DNA from: Clitopilus passeckerianus
Lineage: Eukaryota; Basidiomycota; Agaricomycetes; Agaricales; Entolomataceae
Direction of reading: 5' to 3'
Assembly (NCBI GenBank): GCA_944990035.1
Contig: CALYLX010000149.1
Coordinates: forward strand, 620,001 to 684,000
Length of the DNA stretch: 64,000 bases
A program made the translations under genes and the position numbers. The notes beneath the pieces were generated by a model that worked only from the letters and a program-made list of their open reading frames with translations, was not told the origin of the DNA and searched no databases. This document shows positions 35,052 to 46,925 of the stretch, piece by piece (positions within the stretch are counted from its first letter, which is position 1; every line of letters starts with the position of its first letter).

Positions 35052-37650
35052 ATGAAGGTGACAAGGCATGAAGTATTTTCGTCACTTTCTAGGCTGCAGA
35101 AGGATATGGCCGCCAAGAAGCTTAATGAGGAGAGCCCCAACATTAGTGCCGTTGATATCTCTGCGATGAGAGCTTTCATCAACAAATTCAAGCTGAAGGA
35201 TGATGATACAGATTCAATCGCAGACGACCCCGAATACTTTGAATTACTTTCTGGTGATGAAATGTAAGTCTTCGTCTTATTTTACTGGCTATCTAGCTCT
35301 TATTCAACCCACCTTCAGTATGACTAGATGCAAAGATTTGCTTGCCGATGCGCGTTGGAGCAAGGCAGAAAAGCTGTTGTTCATGTGCCTCAAAAAGCTG
35401 CACAAGGGTCGCCAATTTCCTGCCACCGACCATCCTGGGCTCCTGTCGGAGTACTACCAGAAGATGAACCAAAAAGATGCCAATCGCTTAGCAGAATGCT
35501 TCTCTATGTTATCAGAATCGATGCACTTCCAGGAATATAATCCTGACAAGGCGATATTCTGTCTCTACTTCGGTGAATACTCATCTCATTTCTGTCTTAG
35601 GTTCTGCCATGGCTCCAGGAATTTGACGTCCTTATCAAAAACCAGTGGTATGCTCAACCGTTGTCTCTAGAACACAGTGCGCTCTTCAACCTTCTAAGCT
35701 TCACCACTGCCCTTACACCCTTTCATAGAATGGGCACATTCCGAATGGGTCTTTCGAGAACACGGAGAGGACCCGGCTAGACGATTTTTCCAGCTATTTT
35801 TCACCGCTCAAGCCTTCAAAGAACTGCATAACACAGCAGCATATTCACATCACACGTTTCTTGCACTGTGTTCCTTGGCGGCATTACCACCAAACATGGT
35901 GCCCAACCTGTTTGGTCTGATCGGCGACGATTTCTCCTCTCAAGCGCCTTCGACACCCAGATCCTACATTCAATCCCAAGTTCCGACTTGACTACCCCAC
36001 ACTGCAGGTTCAAGGCTCCTGGAAGCGGCTCGCCGCTGCAGCGAACGATACTCTGGGCTCCCGACACACTGGATCCAGCTTCATATGGAAAGGTGTGATA
36101 TCCGTTGATCGATAAACGTCGGCACTGACCAAAACTAGGCTATTTCTACATCATTGGGGGCATTAAAACTACAACTCTAGAAATTTCAGAAGAAGGTCCA
36201 GACACCGATGTCTGGCGCCTCAATCTTTCAAAACTCAAAGAGTGGGAATTTGTCTGTCAGTGTCCCAAAACTCTCAAGGGGGGCATCCGCATCGGCGCGA
36301 ACCGAAGCATGCGAGTCTACAAGGGCAAGGTGTACCTCTTCAGCGGACACCCTCGACTCCTCTGCTTTGATCTGAAAACCAATAAATGGAGCGCACTGGA
36401 GACTAGTTATCGACCAACTGCCGCCGACCGAGCAGTAGGTCTTATTGACTGGCCCTGGGTTAAGATCGGATGCAACGGCTTTTCGCTAGAAATCATCCGG
36501 GACCGGCTGCTTGTATTCGGTGGGCTCAGTTTCTGGAGCATAGGTGGCAGTAATCTGTTTATGGAACTCAGCTTGAAGACACTCCTGTGGAGGAGAATAA
36601 GCGGCCACCCCGCTATCCAGCAACACAACGATCCGCATCTCCCCGGGCCACGCCACTCCGCAGCATCGTGGGCAGGCAAGGACGGAAGATTGTTGGAAGC
36701 TCATTTGAAAAGCTCTGGCCCTATCATCCCCCAGAGCCGTGGGACTACGATGATTTGTGGAGCTTTGATGTCGAGACGGGAAGATGGCGCCGGGAAAGGC
36801 TCAACGGGAATCCACCCTCTCCAAGGTCACAAATGTCCTGTGACTATGTACGTATTGCGGATATTTAATTCTCTCACTACTAATGGGAAATGCTTGGTTT
36901 CACAGAACGCGAAACTTGACGCAGTCGTTATCTTTGCAGGGCTCAACCAGATGTGCCAATCTCAGATAGATGATACCAGTTACCTGATCAATGGATCATG
37001 CTATGCAGATACCTTCATTTATACTCCTCAAAGAAGGACCACAGCTTCAGCGGTCGAGGGTAACACGACAGCCCAATGCGAGGAGATATATCAGTGGAAG
37101 CAAGTCATGACACGCGGATTCCCACCATATCGCGTTTCTGCTCAACTTGCATGCGATCCCGAAACGGGCAAAACTTACATGTATGGAGGAGAAGTGCGGG
37201 GCGAATTCTCGCCCAGTAAGACTCGCACGGCCGAGCAAGCTGTGAAGCGTGCGGAGCCGCCAACGGCCCTCATGAAGCTAGCAGTCAGACAGGGTTATTC
37301 CGTTGAGACGCTTGGGGAAGTGACCCGAGCTTCGTTCAGTCGGCTCTTTGGAGACGTGTGGCAGCTTGATATTGACATTCCGGGAGGATATTTTGGCGAA
37401 ATCGACCTAGAAGACGAAGCACGCACGGCCACCGTGGGTCCATGGCAACGATGCTTTAGTTGCAAAGACTTCGGCTTCTTCAAGAAGTGTGGTGGCAAGT
37501 TCTTTATTTCCTATTATCGCCTCACTCCTTTCGTTTCTCATGCAATGCCTTCTAGGTATATGTGGTGGGCGGCCATTCTTTTGTTCGACCTCATGTCAGA
37601 AGGGCGGGTGGGGGGAGCACAAGCGTATGCGTTCGTGTAGGAAAGCGTAA
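35052..37650 (+). pseudogene. Kelch-repeat plus MYND-finger protein, copy D (one frameshift)
   Basis: Close relative of copy A with the same exon plan: AMRAFINKFKLKDDDTDSI, then RWSKAEKLLFMCLKKLHKG, WAHSEWVF, kelch segments (YFYIIGGIK, LLVFGGLSFWSIGGSNLFMEL, VVIFAGLNQMC, MYGGEV) and a MYND finger (CFSCKDFGFFKKCGG, CGGRPFFCSTSCQKGGW, EHKRMRSC). One extra base (or two missing) at about 35932-35940 shifts the frame between IGDDF and the conserved RLRHPDP block. In the finger's last motif, copy A's RLHSC reads RMRSC. Two introns use GC-AG borders. Start may be 35052 or the Met at 35106. Everything else is open, so the shift is recent or an assembly error. Confidence 0.7.
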
Positions 37651-38020
37651 ATATAATGTATGCCTAGTTACTAGCCTACAAAGATGAAACCCAGGAAGAG
37701 CCAACGAGTACACACTGTTCTCCTTCGAGATATCAATCCATTGTGCCATTTCTGTTGAACCCGATGGACAGTAAATTTCAGTTAGAATCTAACTCCTCAA
37801 CGCGGACCATTTTGGTAGTGGCCAGAGGCATGCAGTTGGCCATTGTCAACGAAATATAATTGGAACAAGGAGTCGCTCGCTTTGTTTTAGGATTCTTATA
37901 CTGGATGGGCGCATAGATCCTCCAGTTTATCTGCATTGAGGCTTCAAATAAAAAACTTATGACGCGAACTCTTTTATTCTGACGGCACGCCCAATACGTC
38001 TTAGAATGATTTCACCATTT
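37651..38020. other. Intergenic, convergent 3' ends
   Basis: 3' flanks of copy D and of the GMC-like gene. Nothing else seen. Confidence 0.5.
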
Positions 38021-40938
38021 CTACTCCACTATACAAGGCGTTTCATACCCAGGAGTAGTCACATATGCCACAGGTCTCATCCCAAACTTCTTTTCCTCGG
38101 GTGTCCTTCCATCCTCAAGTCTATACACCAACACAACCTCGTCAACACCCTTCTTCCTCAACCTCACAACCCTCTCTCCAGGCCCTAAAACCCTCTCTCC
38201 CTTATCCTGCATTTCATCCTCCCCAACCCTAACCCCCGCTACATTCGACACCCGGATTTTGATCCTCTCCCCGGTATGGTTTACAACAACCACAGACCTC
38301 TTCGAATCAAGCTGATCCTGGTATGATAGCGTTGAACGATCGACCTCTGGTTCTCGTGGGTGGATGGTCCGGGAGAGGCGGAGTGCAAAAGCAACGAGTG
38401 TCAAGGATGGATCGACACCCGGAGAGAATGGGAATAGGGAGAGGTCGCATACAAAGATGTTAGAGTGCCCACGGAGTTGGAGGTTCTGCTCAAGGCAGTA
38501 GGCTTGGAGTGAAGAGGTACGTCCGGCACTGGTGGATTTGAGTGGGATCGTTCCGACCCCGTGCCCCGGCTCAGGGCTTCCAAGGTCGAGGGGTGTGAAG
38601 TAGTCCTCGTCGTCATTGTCATCCGCATCTACATCGCCGTGTATGTGGATACGTAACATCTCCTTCAGGACCTTTCGTGCTACTTGGTCAAAATCACGAA
38701 GTTCTGCAAGGTCGCGGTCGCGGTCGGCACGGCTATAGGGCGATTCACTCCCTGCTTCCGCCTCGACGACAGGTTCGTCCTTGAAGTTGAGTCTGATGGT
38801 GTTATTCCTATTCAGCGAGTCTGGTAGGGTAAACGTGCTAGTCAACCTGCCACTAGAGGCCCGGGAGCTACCAGAGGGATCAACCTCAATGGATATGATC
38901 GCCAGCGCGACTTGACCAGACCTGAGACGAACATAACTCTGCAACTTCATCGACCCCGCTTTCTCCCGAGCGCTCTCATCCAGGAAATGGATCCTTGTAC
39001 TCCTGACACGAATATCCGGGGAGGTGAGGTGTAACCCTCCGTTATCCTCCAAGAATCCATCAAGGCCACTACGCATGAGGATGGCCGGACACTCTAGGCT
39101 ACCGGCGCCGAGGACGAGGAGGCCGGTGGGGGAAAGGCGGATGGTGGCCGCCCTGCCTTTGCGGTCCCGAATGAGGACACCAGTAGCCTTAGCCTTCCCA
39201 GTCTGCCCGTCTCCCCATTCGATAGAGCGAACCTCAGTGTTGGCGAGGGTTTTGAAGTTCGAGTGTTCAATCAGTTTGAGAGTGGTAGAATCTCGTTGTT
39301 TGCTTGTTGCGATTTCTGGAAGTCGGTCGATGGGGTTACTTGAGGCTAACCGTGCCCATCCCCACAGGCATCCCCGTTCACCGTCCCGCCCACCACACTC
39401 CATATCGAGCCTCTCGATGATTCCTAGCTGTAGAGCATTCGTTGGGGGTAGGGAAACATCCATGAGCTGTTCGGCTTCGGTGTACCACTTTCTCGAGAGC
39501 TCGGTGTAGAGAGCTGACCCAAGTTGGGTTTGGAGGGTAGAGGGTTCGATGCGTGTGGCAGAATGGTGGACTTGGGGAGAGATGTTGAGGCGGTGGGAAT
39601 GGGTCGACGCCTTGCCTGGGACTGGGCAATTTTCAATGACGAGAACGTTCTTGGATCCTCCGGGCCCTAGCTTAGTGTTCGTAGAGAAGAGGTCGGTAGC
39701 AAGGACGCTGGCGCCTAAGGTGCTTCCGATTATGATGATGTCGTAAGTTTCCTTGGCTGCTGCCTCTAGTGTGAATAAGGAAAGGCCGGATTGGAAGGAA
39801 GGCCGTTCAGAACGGCGAGTCGTACTGCTGGTGGTGTTTTCGGTATCGCTTGCATCCCACCGTGAAGTCAAGGAGAGAGTACTGGTAGAGGCTGAGGCTG
39901 AAGTGCGCTGGCGTGATGAGTAGTCAGCGAGGCTGGTATTGTTGGAGCTCAAGCTGGTTCTTCTGCTTCTCCCAGTATATGAAACGGAGGATACTGCCTC
40001 GTCGCCATCAAGGCCGATCCCACCGCCTGTGCCAGTGGGGCTGGTGATTCCCCAGTCTGACGAGGTGTCGCTGGGGCTGCTTAAGCTTGAACTCAAGCTG
40101 GTTCCTCTGCTGCTGTTGAAATCGGATATGGTTCCTTGATCATCCCTGTCGTAAACCTCTGCAGCAACGCCGGCGGTGGTATTACTGCTAGTGTCGATGC
40201 CAACCACATCGTCCAAGGACTCGAAAACATATCGTTGGTTTGGTGCGTCCTTGATACGAGGGTTCAATCTTCGGGTGTTCTGATCAAGAGTAAAACCTTT
40301 GGCTCACGTCTTGGACAGCCCAGAGGTGGAGGCGGCGATCCTACGGAGTCATTGGATTAGAGCTGAATATGTAGGTCAGGGCGGGAGAAAATCCTTACCT
40401 CAGTCTCATCACGGCAGTCGACTGTAAGGATGGCAGACTCATTCATAATTCTAGTAGCACAATCAGAATTTTATGAACACCGGTGAAAGGTATAGACTTA
40501 CCTGGAGTATAGCCCATCTTGACTCTTTTGTATTCGCCAGTTGGCGGCGCTAGCCCATCGTCCCTCGATGGTTCCGTACGATTTGTCGCTACCAGCCTGG
40601 CCTGAGGTTGGGACCATACCGATCCACAGATCAGACGAGGGCCGGATAGTATACACGTCCGTCGTGCCAGACACGCGGTCCAATCTCCACTAAGGAGAAG
40701 AAAGGAACCATCAAGAGTAAGTATTGAGTAAAGCACAGGAAGGAAAAGAATGGAATACCTTGAACTTCGCGTCCGAGGCCGAGTCTGTTAAGGGCGAGAG
40801 TTGGATCCAATGGACGTTCCCGGTGTGGACATGTTTCAAATAAGCAGAGGAAGAGATTTGGGAGCCTGGGGAGCGATAGACCTCGATTCGGTAGGTCCCA
40901 CTCGCCGTGGGATGGGGCTGGCGTGGCAAGGATGGCAT
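38021..40938 (-). CDS. Beta-trefoil-like domain fused to a GMC-type flavoprotein
   Basis: Exons 1-4 (ATG 40938, MPSLPRQPHPTASGTYRIEV) encode about 150 residues with repeated patterns (GTYRIEVYR, WRLDRVSG, NWRIQKSQDG, LHLWAVQD, PNQRYVFE) that resemble a ricin-B/beta-trefoil fold. A long Ser/Thr-rich linker follows. The large exon then has a Rossmann start YDIIIIGSTLGASVLATDL and a C-terminal block (GTIPLKSTSAGRTS, LQLRGHSNIFVCDLSLFPFSPGVDPSLTLVAFALRLSR) resembling glucose-methanol-choline oxidoreductases. The dinucleotide motif is degenerate (GSTLGA rather than GxGxxG), so activity is uncertain. A further C-terminal domain (SNVAGVRVGEDE...) is duplicated in the relic at 31720-32211. Confidence 0.75.
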
Positions 40939-41749
40939 GGATGTTGGTGAAAAGATTACTCTGAGTCCACGTCCTCGTCACTGAGCATGCAAACACTGAG
41001 CACGGCCAAGAGATGTGTCGAAACGAAACGTCGAGTGATGATCATGAGATTGTGATAGTGTGAAGTACCAGCATAGGCGTCGGGAATTGATTGCTTCGAT
41101 GTTTGTGGGAGTACATGAGCTATACACCAATTCCAGATCCTGCAAAATGGACGATGGAACAGGTGGCAGAAATGATCTGTGTTAATGAGCTTGACCGTCT
41201 GGAGAACGAACAGTAAACGCACGATTTCAGGTTAAATTGGATTTGCGACGGCGTCAAGCATTCAATATGGCCTCGAATAGTAATACTTGTGCCAGGACTT
41301 TGGAAACCATGTAACAAAGCAATTCATACGCCTGTGATGACCCAAGGTTTCAAGTTGCTCGACTTCAATTCACCACTGGTTTTGAAGAAACCAACGTCCT
41401 ATCGAGTTCTTCCTCAGAGCCTGTCATAGCAAGTGGATTTCAGCAGGTCGTTGAGCCCAGGCCGTTAGGCAGAAGAAGTTCGCTGTTATTCTCACGCCTC
41501 GGCAAGTTCGATGGCTGAGTCAGCAGTCATTGTTAACCTCATTTATGTAACTTTTAAGTCTTCCAATCACATTCAAACTGCTCGTGTACCATGGCATTAT
41601 ACCTGTTTTTCGAGCTGATATTGGCCCACATCCATTCATCGCCCCTGGGAGACAATGCCAAATGAAACTCGATTCCGAGATCACCGATTGTTAATCCCAG
41701 TCCGTGTCCACTTCCCGAACTGAATGAAGTGTAATCTGCTAGTGTGTCA
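40939..41749. other. Intergenic, no supported gene
   Basis: Upstream side of the trefoil-GMC gene. A 74-codon minus-strand frame (41554-41778) has no recognised motif and overlaps a family relic, so it is not called. Confidence 0.45.
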
Positions 41750-42373
41750 TTTGGAGACGTGCGAACTGAACGCCACATTATTCCTTACATCAGCAAAAGC
41801 TGGATTTACGTTTTCCTGCTTTTCCTACTTTTTCTGCTTTTTACAAGCAGAAAAAGCATGAATTTTGGGGTGCTTGTTTCAAGTAGAAAAAGTAATCCCC
41901 TCTACTTATTTTCTGCTTTTTCATACTTTTTTGCACAAAAACATCAGATTTTCACTGCTTTTTTCTGCTTTTCTTACTTTTTTGCTCTGCTTTTTTGGAA
42001 AATTTTATGTTACTTATTTGGATGTGGGGTAAAAAAGTAGAGGGGATTACTTTTTTCTGCTTTTTCTATCTCCTGAAAAGTAGAAAAAAGCATGAAAAAG
42101 TAAATCCAGCTTTTGGTGATGTGGCCTTGAAGACGACACCCGTACGGCTTCTGTGGGACCGTGGCAACGATGCTTCAGTTGCGAGGGCTTCGGTTTCTTT
42201 AAGAAGTGCGGCGGTAAGTAACTCATCTCCAACCATTGTTTCCTCTGGTTCCTTATGCTACGACGGGATGATTTGCAGGTACCTGCGGTGGCCGGGCATT
42301 CTTTTGTTCGACTGAATGCCAGCGGAAAGGGTGGGAGGATCATAAACGCTTGCATTCGTGCAGGCAAACCTGA
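41750..42373 (+). pseudogene. Kelch-MYND family relic, copy E, split by a MITE
   Basis: After the inverted-repeat element, 42122-42373 reads LEDDTRTASVGPWQRC, then CEGFGFFKKCGG, a normal intron (gtaagt...ttgcag) and CGGRAFFCSTECQRKGWEDHK ending HSCRQT and a stop: a complete MYND finger of this family. Left of the element, 41750-41786 can be read FGDV...IIP, in line with the preceding kelch segment of copy D (FGDVWQLDIDIP). Everything further 5' is missing. The relic therefore seems to be the 3' end of a copy into which the element inserted. Confidence 0.65.
41788..42121. mobile_element. TA-type MITE with CATCAGC termini
   Basis: The left end (TA then CATCAGCAAAAGCTGGATTTAC) and right end (GTAAATCCAGCTTTTGGTGATG) form a 22-bp inverted repeat with one mismatch. 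The interior is built of inverted and direct repeats around aaaagtagaaaaag and a second pair (aatcccctctac / gtagaggggatt). The left flank is TA; the right flank now reads TG. No protein is encoded. The termini start like those of the foldback at 7912-8177, suggesting the same transposase family. Confidence 0.75.
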
Positions 42374-42594
42374 CCCCTTCCTCGGAAGTATCTATAGCAC
42401 CGTATACACACACAATTATCACTTGCCTGCCAGGATATAACTTAAAATAAGAGCTGATAATGAGTGGAGATTAGTGCCTCTCGAGTACGAACGCTTCTCA
42501 CGGGTCGGAAAATGCCCGGATCTCATCCAGCCATTCGTACATCAACCCTAACTTATCCAACCAGATCCGACTACTAGAGGATACACCTCTGACA

Positions 42595-42912
42595 ATGACT
42601 ACACACTCTGGAGACACTAAAATCGGCGATGATGCTGTCGTTGAAGGCATCAACACGATTCTCGCCGACAAGATGATTTGCCAGCTGAGCGATACCGAGG
42701 TCGAGCGTCTCTTTGAAAGTGCTGGAATCACTAGTAATGCACAGGCGGGGGTCAAGACGCTAGAGACTGATCCCTCTGTCGATGGGAGGAACCTCGCTGT
42801 GAAGAAGTAAGTCCCTTGTTTCTATGGTGGTCCTCTCACCTGAAGGATTGGGGTTACGGCTTCTGACTTGACCGTCGAATGTAGGGACCGATGGGGATTG
42901 GTTCAGATTTGA
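42595..42912 (+). CDS. Small hypothetical protein, about 80 aa
   Basis: Two exons joined by a good intron (gtaagt at 42807, acceptor tgtag) give MTTHSGDTKIGDDAVVEGIN... ending DRWGLVQI and a stop. It is acidic, probably helical, with no Cys motif or membrane segment. I do not recognise it. The well-formed intron supports it being a real gene, but at this length chance cannot be excluded. Confidence 0.4.
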
Positions 42913-44412
42913 GCCCGCAAGCAGCCGCATTCCGGATTCAGGGAACCGCCTGAGAATGTTGCAGTTACTCGTAGTACCTGCTCAATATGGCTGTAACAGC
43001 AAACACATGCCTATGGTCTTGACTGCCAGATTACACGCACGATGGAGCGGACGCGCATCGAGGCTACCCAAACCTAAGGTGCAATCGTACCACATTCCGC
43101 AAATGAATTTCCCTCATACAGCGGCTTCTCGAAATAATACCGGTCCACATGGTGAAGGTCACTGATCTTTGCTGGGGTCTGAAAGTGCTTTGGTTCGCCT
43201 CGTGTAAGACGAGTGTTGCGAGGGTTTGAAACAATCGGGACAGTCACGTAAATTACCTCCAAGGAATATCTGAAAGCCCAGAAATTGCAAAGGTGATCCG
43301 GGGCAGCATGCTGAGTGGGTTAGAATTAATGGCACACGAAAAACCGGTGTCACCCTGAATAATTCCAGCACGGGCGTTCTCCCAATTCAACCAAAAATAT
43401 GCCTTTAACTGTGACGAGAGGAGGGCTCGGAATCAATTGAGTGAGCATACTGTATAAAAAGTTCTAGCTGGTAAGGAAACCTCAAAGATAGTGTTTAAGG
43501 ACTAGCTTTCTCCACTGAAACCCTAGGGCAGCAATTTTTTCTGTGTTAGTCAGCGGGCGAGAGGATTCAACATTGCGCTGGCCGGATGCACTTCCATGGA
43601 GTTTCAGACACAAAGGGAATGTTGGGGTCGATAGTACATAGGGAAGTTGCTGTGGATGCGATTTTAGGATTGCGAAGCAGGGATGTCTGTATGACCCACC
43701 AGGAGGAGAGGAGCCTTACCCTTCCAAGCTCTTTCAGTTCTAGAAAGGTTTTCACACTACCATGCGCCCTCGGGGAGTGGTCGGGCGAACACCGAGGAAC
43801 CCGTTAACATTCAGACTAAATGACGACAAAAACAGACCGTGGCTATCTATTATGATACCGCTAATCAATATGGGTCTGTCCATCAGACGTACCGGGCTCT
43901 TATATGAAAACCATACACTTCACAGCAGATCCAGTCCCGTCCGGTGAATATAGCTCACGATCAGAAACGTGAAAGAATGAGCGGAGAGAAGGGGGGTTCA
44001 TGACGCTAACATGAGGCTAATTCATCCAAATTTGGCGAATGCAACATATGAACAGAACAAACGTGTATTCCCAGGTCATGACGCTAATCTAAGGAAGAAT
44101 CTGGAGCCTAGACGAAGCGAGATATGCATCTGGACCACTTGCACAGCACTCTGGTTCGGAGAAAGCATAAGAGGCAATCTCAGATTCTGCACAGCTTGCG
44201 ACCACAAAGACCCGCGATAAGTTCTACTCTCAATTAGCGTAAAATGACTGGAGAAAAGCATGCATTCACATAGGCATATTTCTTCGTAGATATCGGGGTT
44301 CCGAGGCGGCCACGCAGCAGACCTCGGATATAATAAGTATCATGACAATCAGATACAGCTCAAGCTTGCCGAAGTCTGGTGACGCAGATTGAAGACTCAA
44401 TAACCGGCTGCT
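42913..44412. other. Long stretch without a supported gene
   Basis: Only ORFs under 75 codons on both strands, none with family features or splice sites that join them. I see no repeat of note. Confidence 0.45.
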
Positions 44413-44970
44413 CTATCTACTGGATAACATCACGACGATTCGCATAAGTCCAAGGACAATAAGGAGCAGAAATGACAGAACAGAGAAACAAATCACGGGT
44501 CCACAGAAAGCATAAAAAGCCCCGAATGAGATCTTTCCCATATCCCATCCTTCTCGAACTATTGCACCCACTCCGCTTGCTGCCACGTTGTAAAGGGTCT
44601 CCATTGTGAGAAGAGATACCGCGGTTCGAAGACTAGTCCGGAGATTCCATAGGTCGGTGACTTGATATTCGACATCCTGCGCTTTCGACGGAAGTAGTAA
44701 GAGATAAGGGATGGTGAAGATTGCGCCCCCAGTGAAGCCCCAACTTGCGGCCGAAGCGACAGTAATGTCGTGATTATGCCCGCGCAGAAGGCACAGAACG
44801 CCATAATAGCCGATGGTCTGATAGAATGCGTACTTTACCGAGGTTAGAGAAACCTCGAGAAGAGTGAGTGGATCGACGTCGGAGAAGTTGAAGTAGTGAG
44901 GGCGCTGAGTTCGTGTTATGCTCTGACCCTCTGTGGGGGAACCTGATCGCGGAGAAACCCTTGTCGGCAT
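44413..44970 (-). CDS. Putative membrane protein, 185 aa
   Basis: One open exon from ATG 44970 (MPTRVSPRSGSPTEGQS). After a polar head there are four or so hydrophobic stretches (FYQTIGYYGVLCLL, GFTGGAIFTIPYLLLL, a Leu/Thr-rich segment, and FYAFCGPVICFSVLSFLLLIVLG), ending in a short basic tail. This fits a small integral membrane protein. I recognise no family or transport motif. Confidence 0.5.
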   Translation of the reverse strand: MPTRVSPRSGSPTEGQSITRTQRPHYFNFSDVDPLTLLEVSLTSVKYAFYQTIGYYGVLCLLRGHNHDITVASAASWGFTGGAIFTIPYLLLLPSKAQDVEYQVTDLWNLRTSLRTAVSLLTMETLYNVAASGVGAIVREGWDMGKISFGAFYAFCGPVICFSVLSFLLLIVLGLMRIVVMLSSR

Positions 44971-45934
44971 GGTTCTAGGTGGGAATTCTTAGTCGACATG
45001 CTAATAAGCGGGCAATGGTGGTCACCTTTCCTAAGCGCCAGTGTATGAGGTATAACTGTGTGGCAAAGGAGCTGCTCCTGGTTTTCGAAGCTAGCGGGGT
45101 TGAGGTGAGCGCAAGTCGGAGTCTTATATACCTACAGGGCCTTCATATGACGTTCACGGGTTTAAGCTCAGGGATATCCGAGAATGTCTGAATCAGATCT
45201 GATCATGAGGGAACTGAGTGGGCAATATAAACGCAAGTAGGAATCTTCCGTACAGAAATTGCGACGGTAGTCACTGCACAGAACCCACCGAAGGAAAAGG
45301 CGACAAGCTGACTTCCGGTTGGCAATCATAGATCGACCCTTTTCGGTCACCCTGCCGAGGTAGTAACAGGGATGAGTATCAGACGGACTGTGGACCGTGG
45401 TACAGCCAATCCCGTTACAGAACGCGTGGAATATGGCGAGACCGGTACCACAATTGTAATCAGGGAGGATTAGATTTGATTTGCCGAAACTTCATTGTCA
45501 CCGCGTCATATTGGCGGGTATTGAAGCTGCAAGATGAGGGCCCGCATCTCAGGCGTAGAACTGTGACTGTCCTTCCCAACAACAGATAACCAGGAAGCTT
45601 CTCTGGACAGAATACGATAGCTCATCCATGAGTTGGCATCCTCGGAGAAACCTATACAGTTAGATCACAATATCCGATTGGAGACGATCGCCCATCAGAC
45701 AAGGTGTCATGGACTCGTAAGTGGCGGAACTAGGCCCCGTCTCGTGCGGCACCAGCTGGAGGTGAGGTGGTGGCGTTGAGGGAGCTCGAGAACTGAGGCA
45801 GGTGGAAGACGTGAGGGCTGATAGCACCCGAACGCAAACTTGGCGTCCCACAATAAGGGAGGAACAAATGGGGTGCCTGTCAAGCTATAATTGCATAAAT
45901 TATGAGGAACGTCGACATCGTATGAACCCGCACA
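44971..45934. other. Intergenic, no supported gene
   Basis: Upstream of the membrane protein and downstream of COQ4. Short ORFs only. Confidence 0.45.
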
Positions 45935-46925
45935 TTAAGAGCTGGTCGGCTTCTGAGCGTCTAACCGTCGTTTCTCAGCTGCAAGTTTCGCCTCACTCAA
46001 TGGCTTGCGCCATTTTGCCTCTGGTGGGTCCCAAATTCCAAACTCTCTCTTCATTTCCTCGATGTTTTGGTCCCATCGTCGTTCCCAATAGACAGTAATG
46101 AGGTTTCGGGCCGTGCCACCACACTTTAACGCCCAGGGAACATATTCCGCGTATAGCCTCGCGCGCTTGCCGTTGTTGAGTCGAAGCGGCCCGAAGATTG
46201 CAGATATTGCCGTCATGGGAAGCCCGAGATTTGCAAACTCGAAGTATTTGAGTGCTATTTCGTACTCAACAGCCACCGGCATGTTGCAGATGCAATGGTA
46301 AAAGTCGTGGCATTCCCGGTATCGTTGCATGACGTAGGCTAATTCGGGATCATCGATGTAATGAACCTAATGGATTCCGTTGAGCTAGGGTTAAAATGCA
46401 AATTATCACGACATACGGGTTCTCTGGTGTCTGGAGTAACGCCACACCGTTCGAGCCAAGTGACATAAGCCCTACCGAAAGTACCCTCGGGATACTGGGC
46501 AAGCTCGTTCATGTCGATAGTGGATGAATTGACTCTTGGGCGCTCCTTGAGTATCGCCCGGCCTTCTGGGTGTTCCAGCATAGCATCACGGAGTCGAGGT
46601 AAGCTCGGGCCTGCCGTGGTTTCCCCCAATGCGGCAACCATGTCTGCACGTCATGTTCAGCACGAGTTTTAGGCTACATTTCTTAATAGATCTTACCGCC
46701 TCTCCTGGGATTCCTGAGTGACATGATTGCTGAACCAGCAGCAAGAAACGCGTTTTCAAACCAGTTTAGAGGAATGTGGCCATTGTAGGCGGGTGTGGTG
46801 CTTGAGAAACGCGTCAAACCAGGGGTGTCGGTGGAGTAGGCCCATGAACGCTGAACGAGGCATCTTGTTGGAAAGACATGAGGGCTTCGTAGCACCGCTC
46901 TCGTCGTTAAACGTGCTATCAACAT
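45935..46925 (-). CDS. COQ4: Ubiquinone biosynthesis protein Coq4
   Basis: Coq4 is a mitochondrial matrix-side member of the coenzyme Q synthesis complex. It has been linked to organising that complex and to oxidative decarboxylation at ring C1. Three exons spread over 45935-46925. The start at 46925 (MLIARLTTRAVLRSPHVF) gives a typical presequence; an in-frame ATG at 46952 is also possible. The core has YNGHIPLNWFENAFLAAGSA, LPRLRDAMLEHPEGRAIL and the family's metal motif HDFYHCICNMPVAVEYE (HDxxH...E), then NLGLPMTAISAIFGPLRL. All motif residues are present. It is divergent from the C2H2 gene across about 400 bases. Confidence 0.93.
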
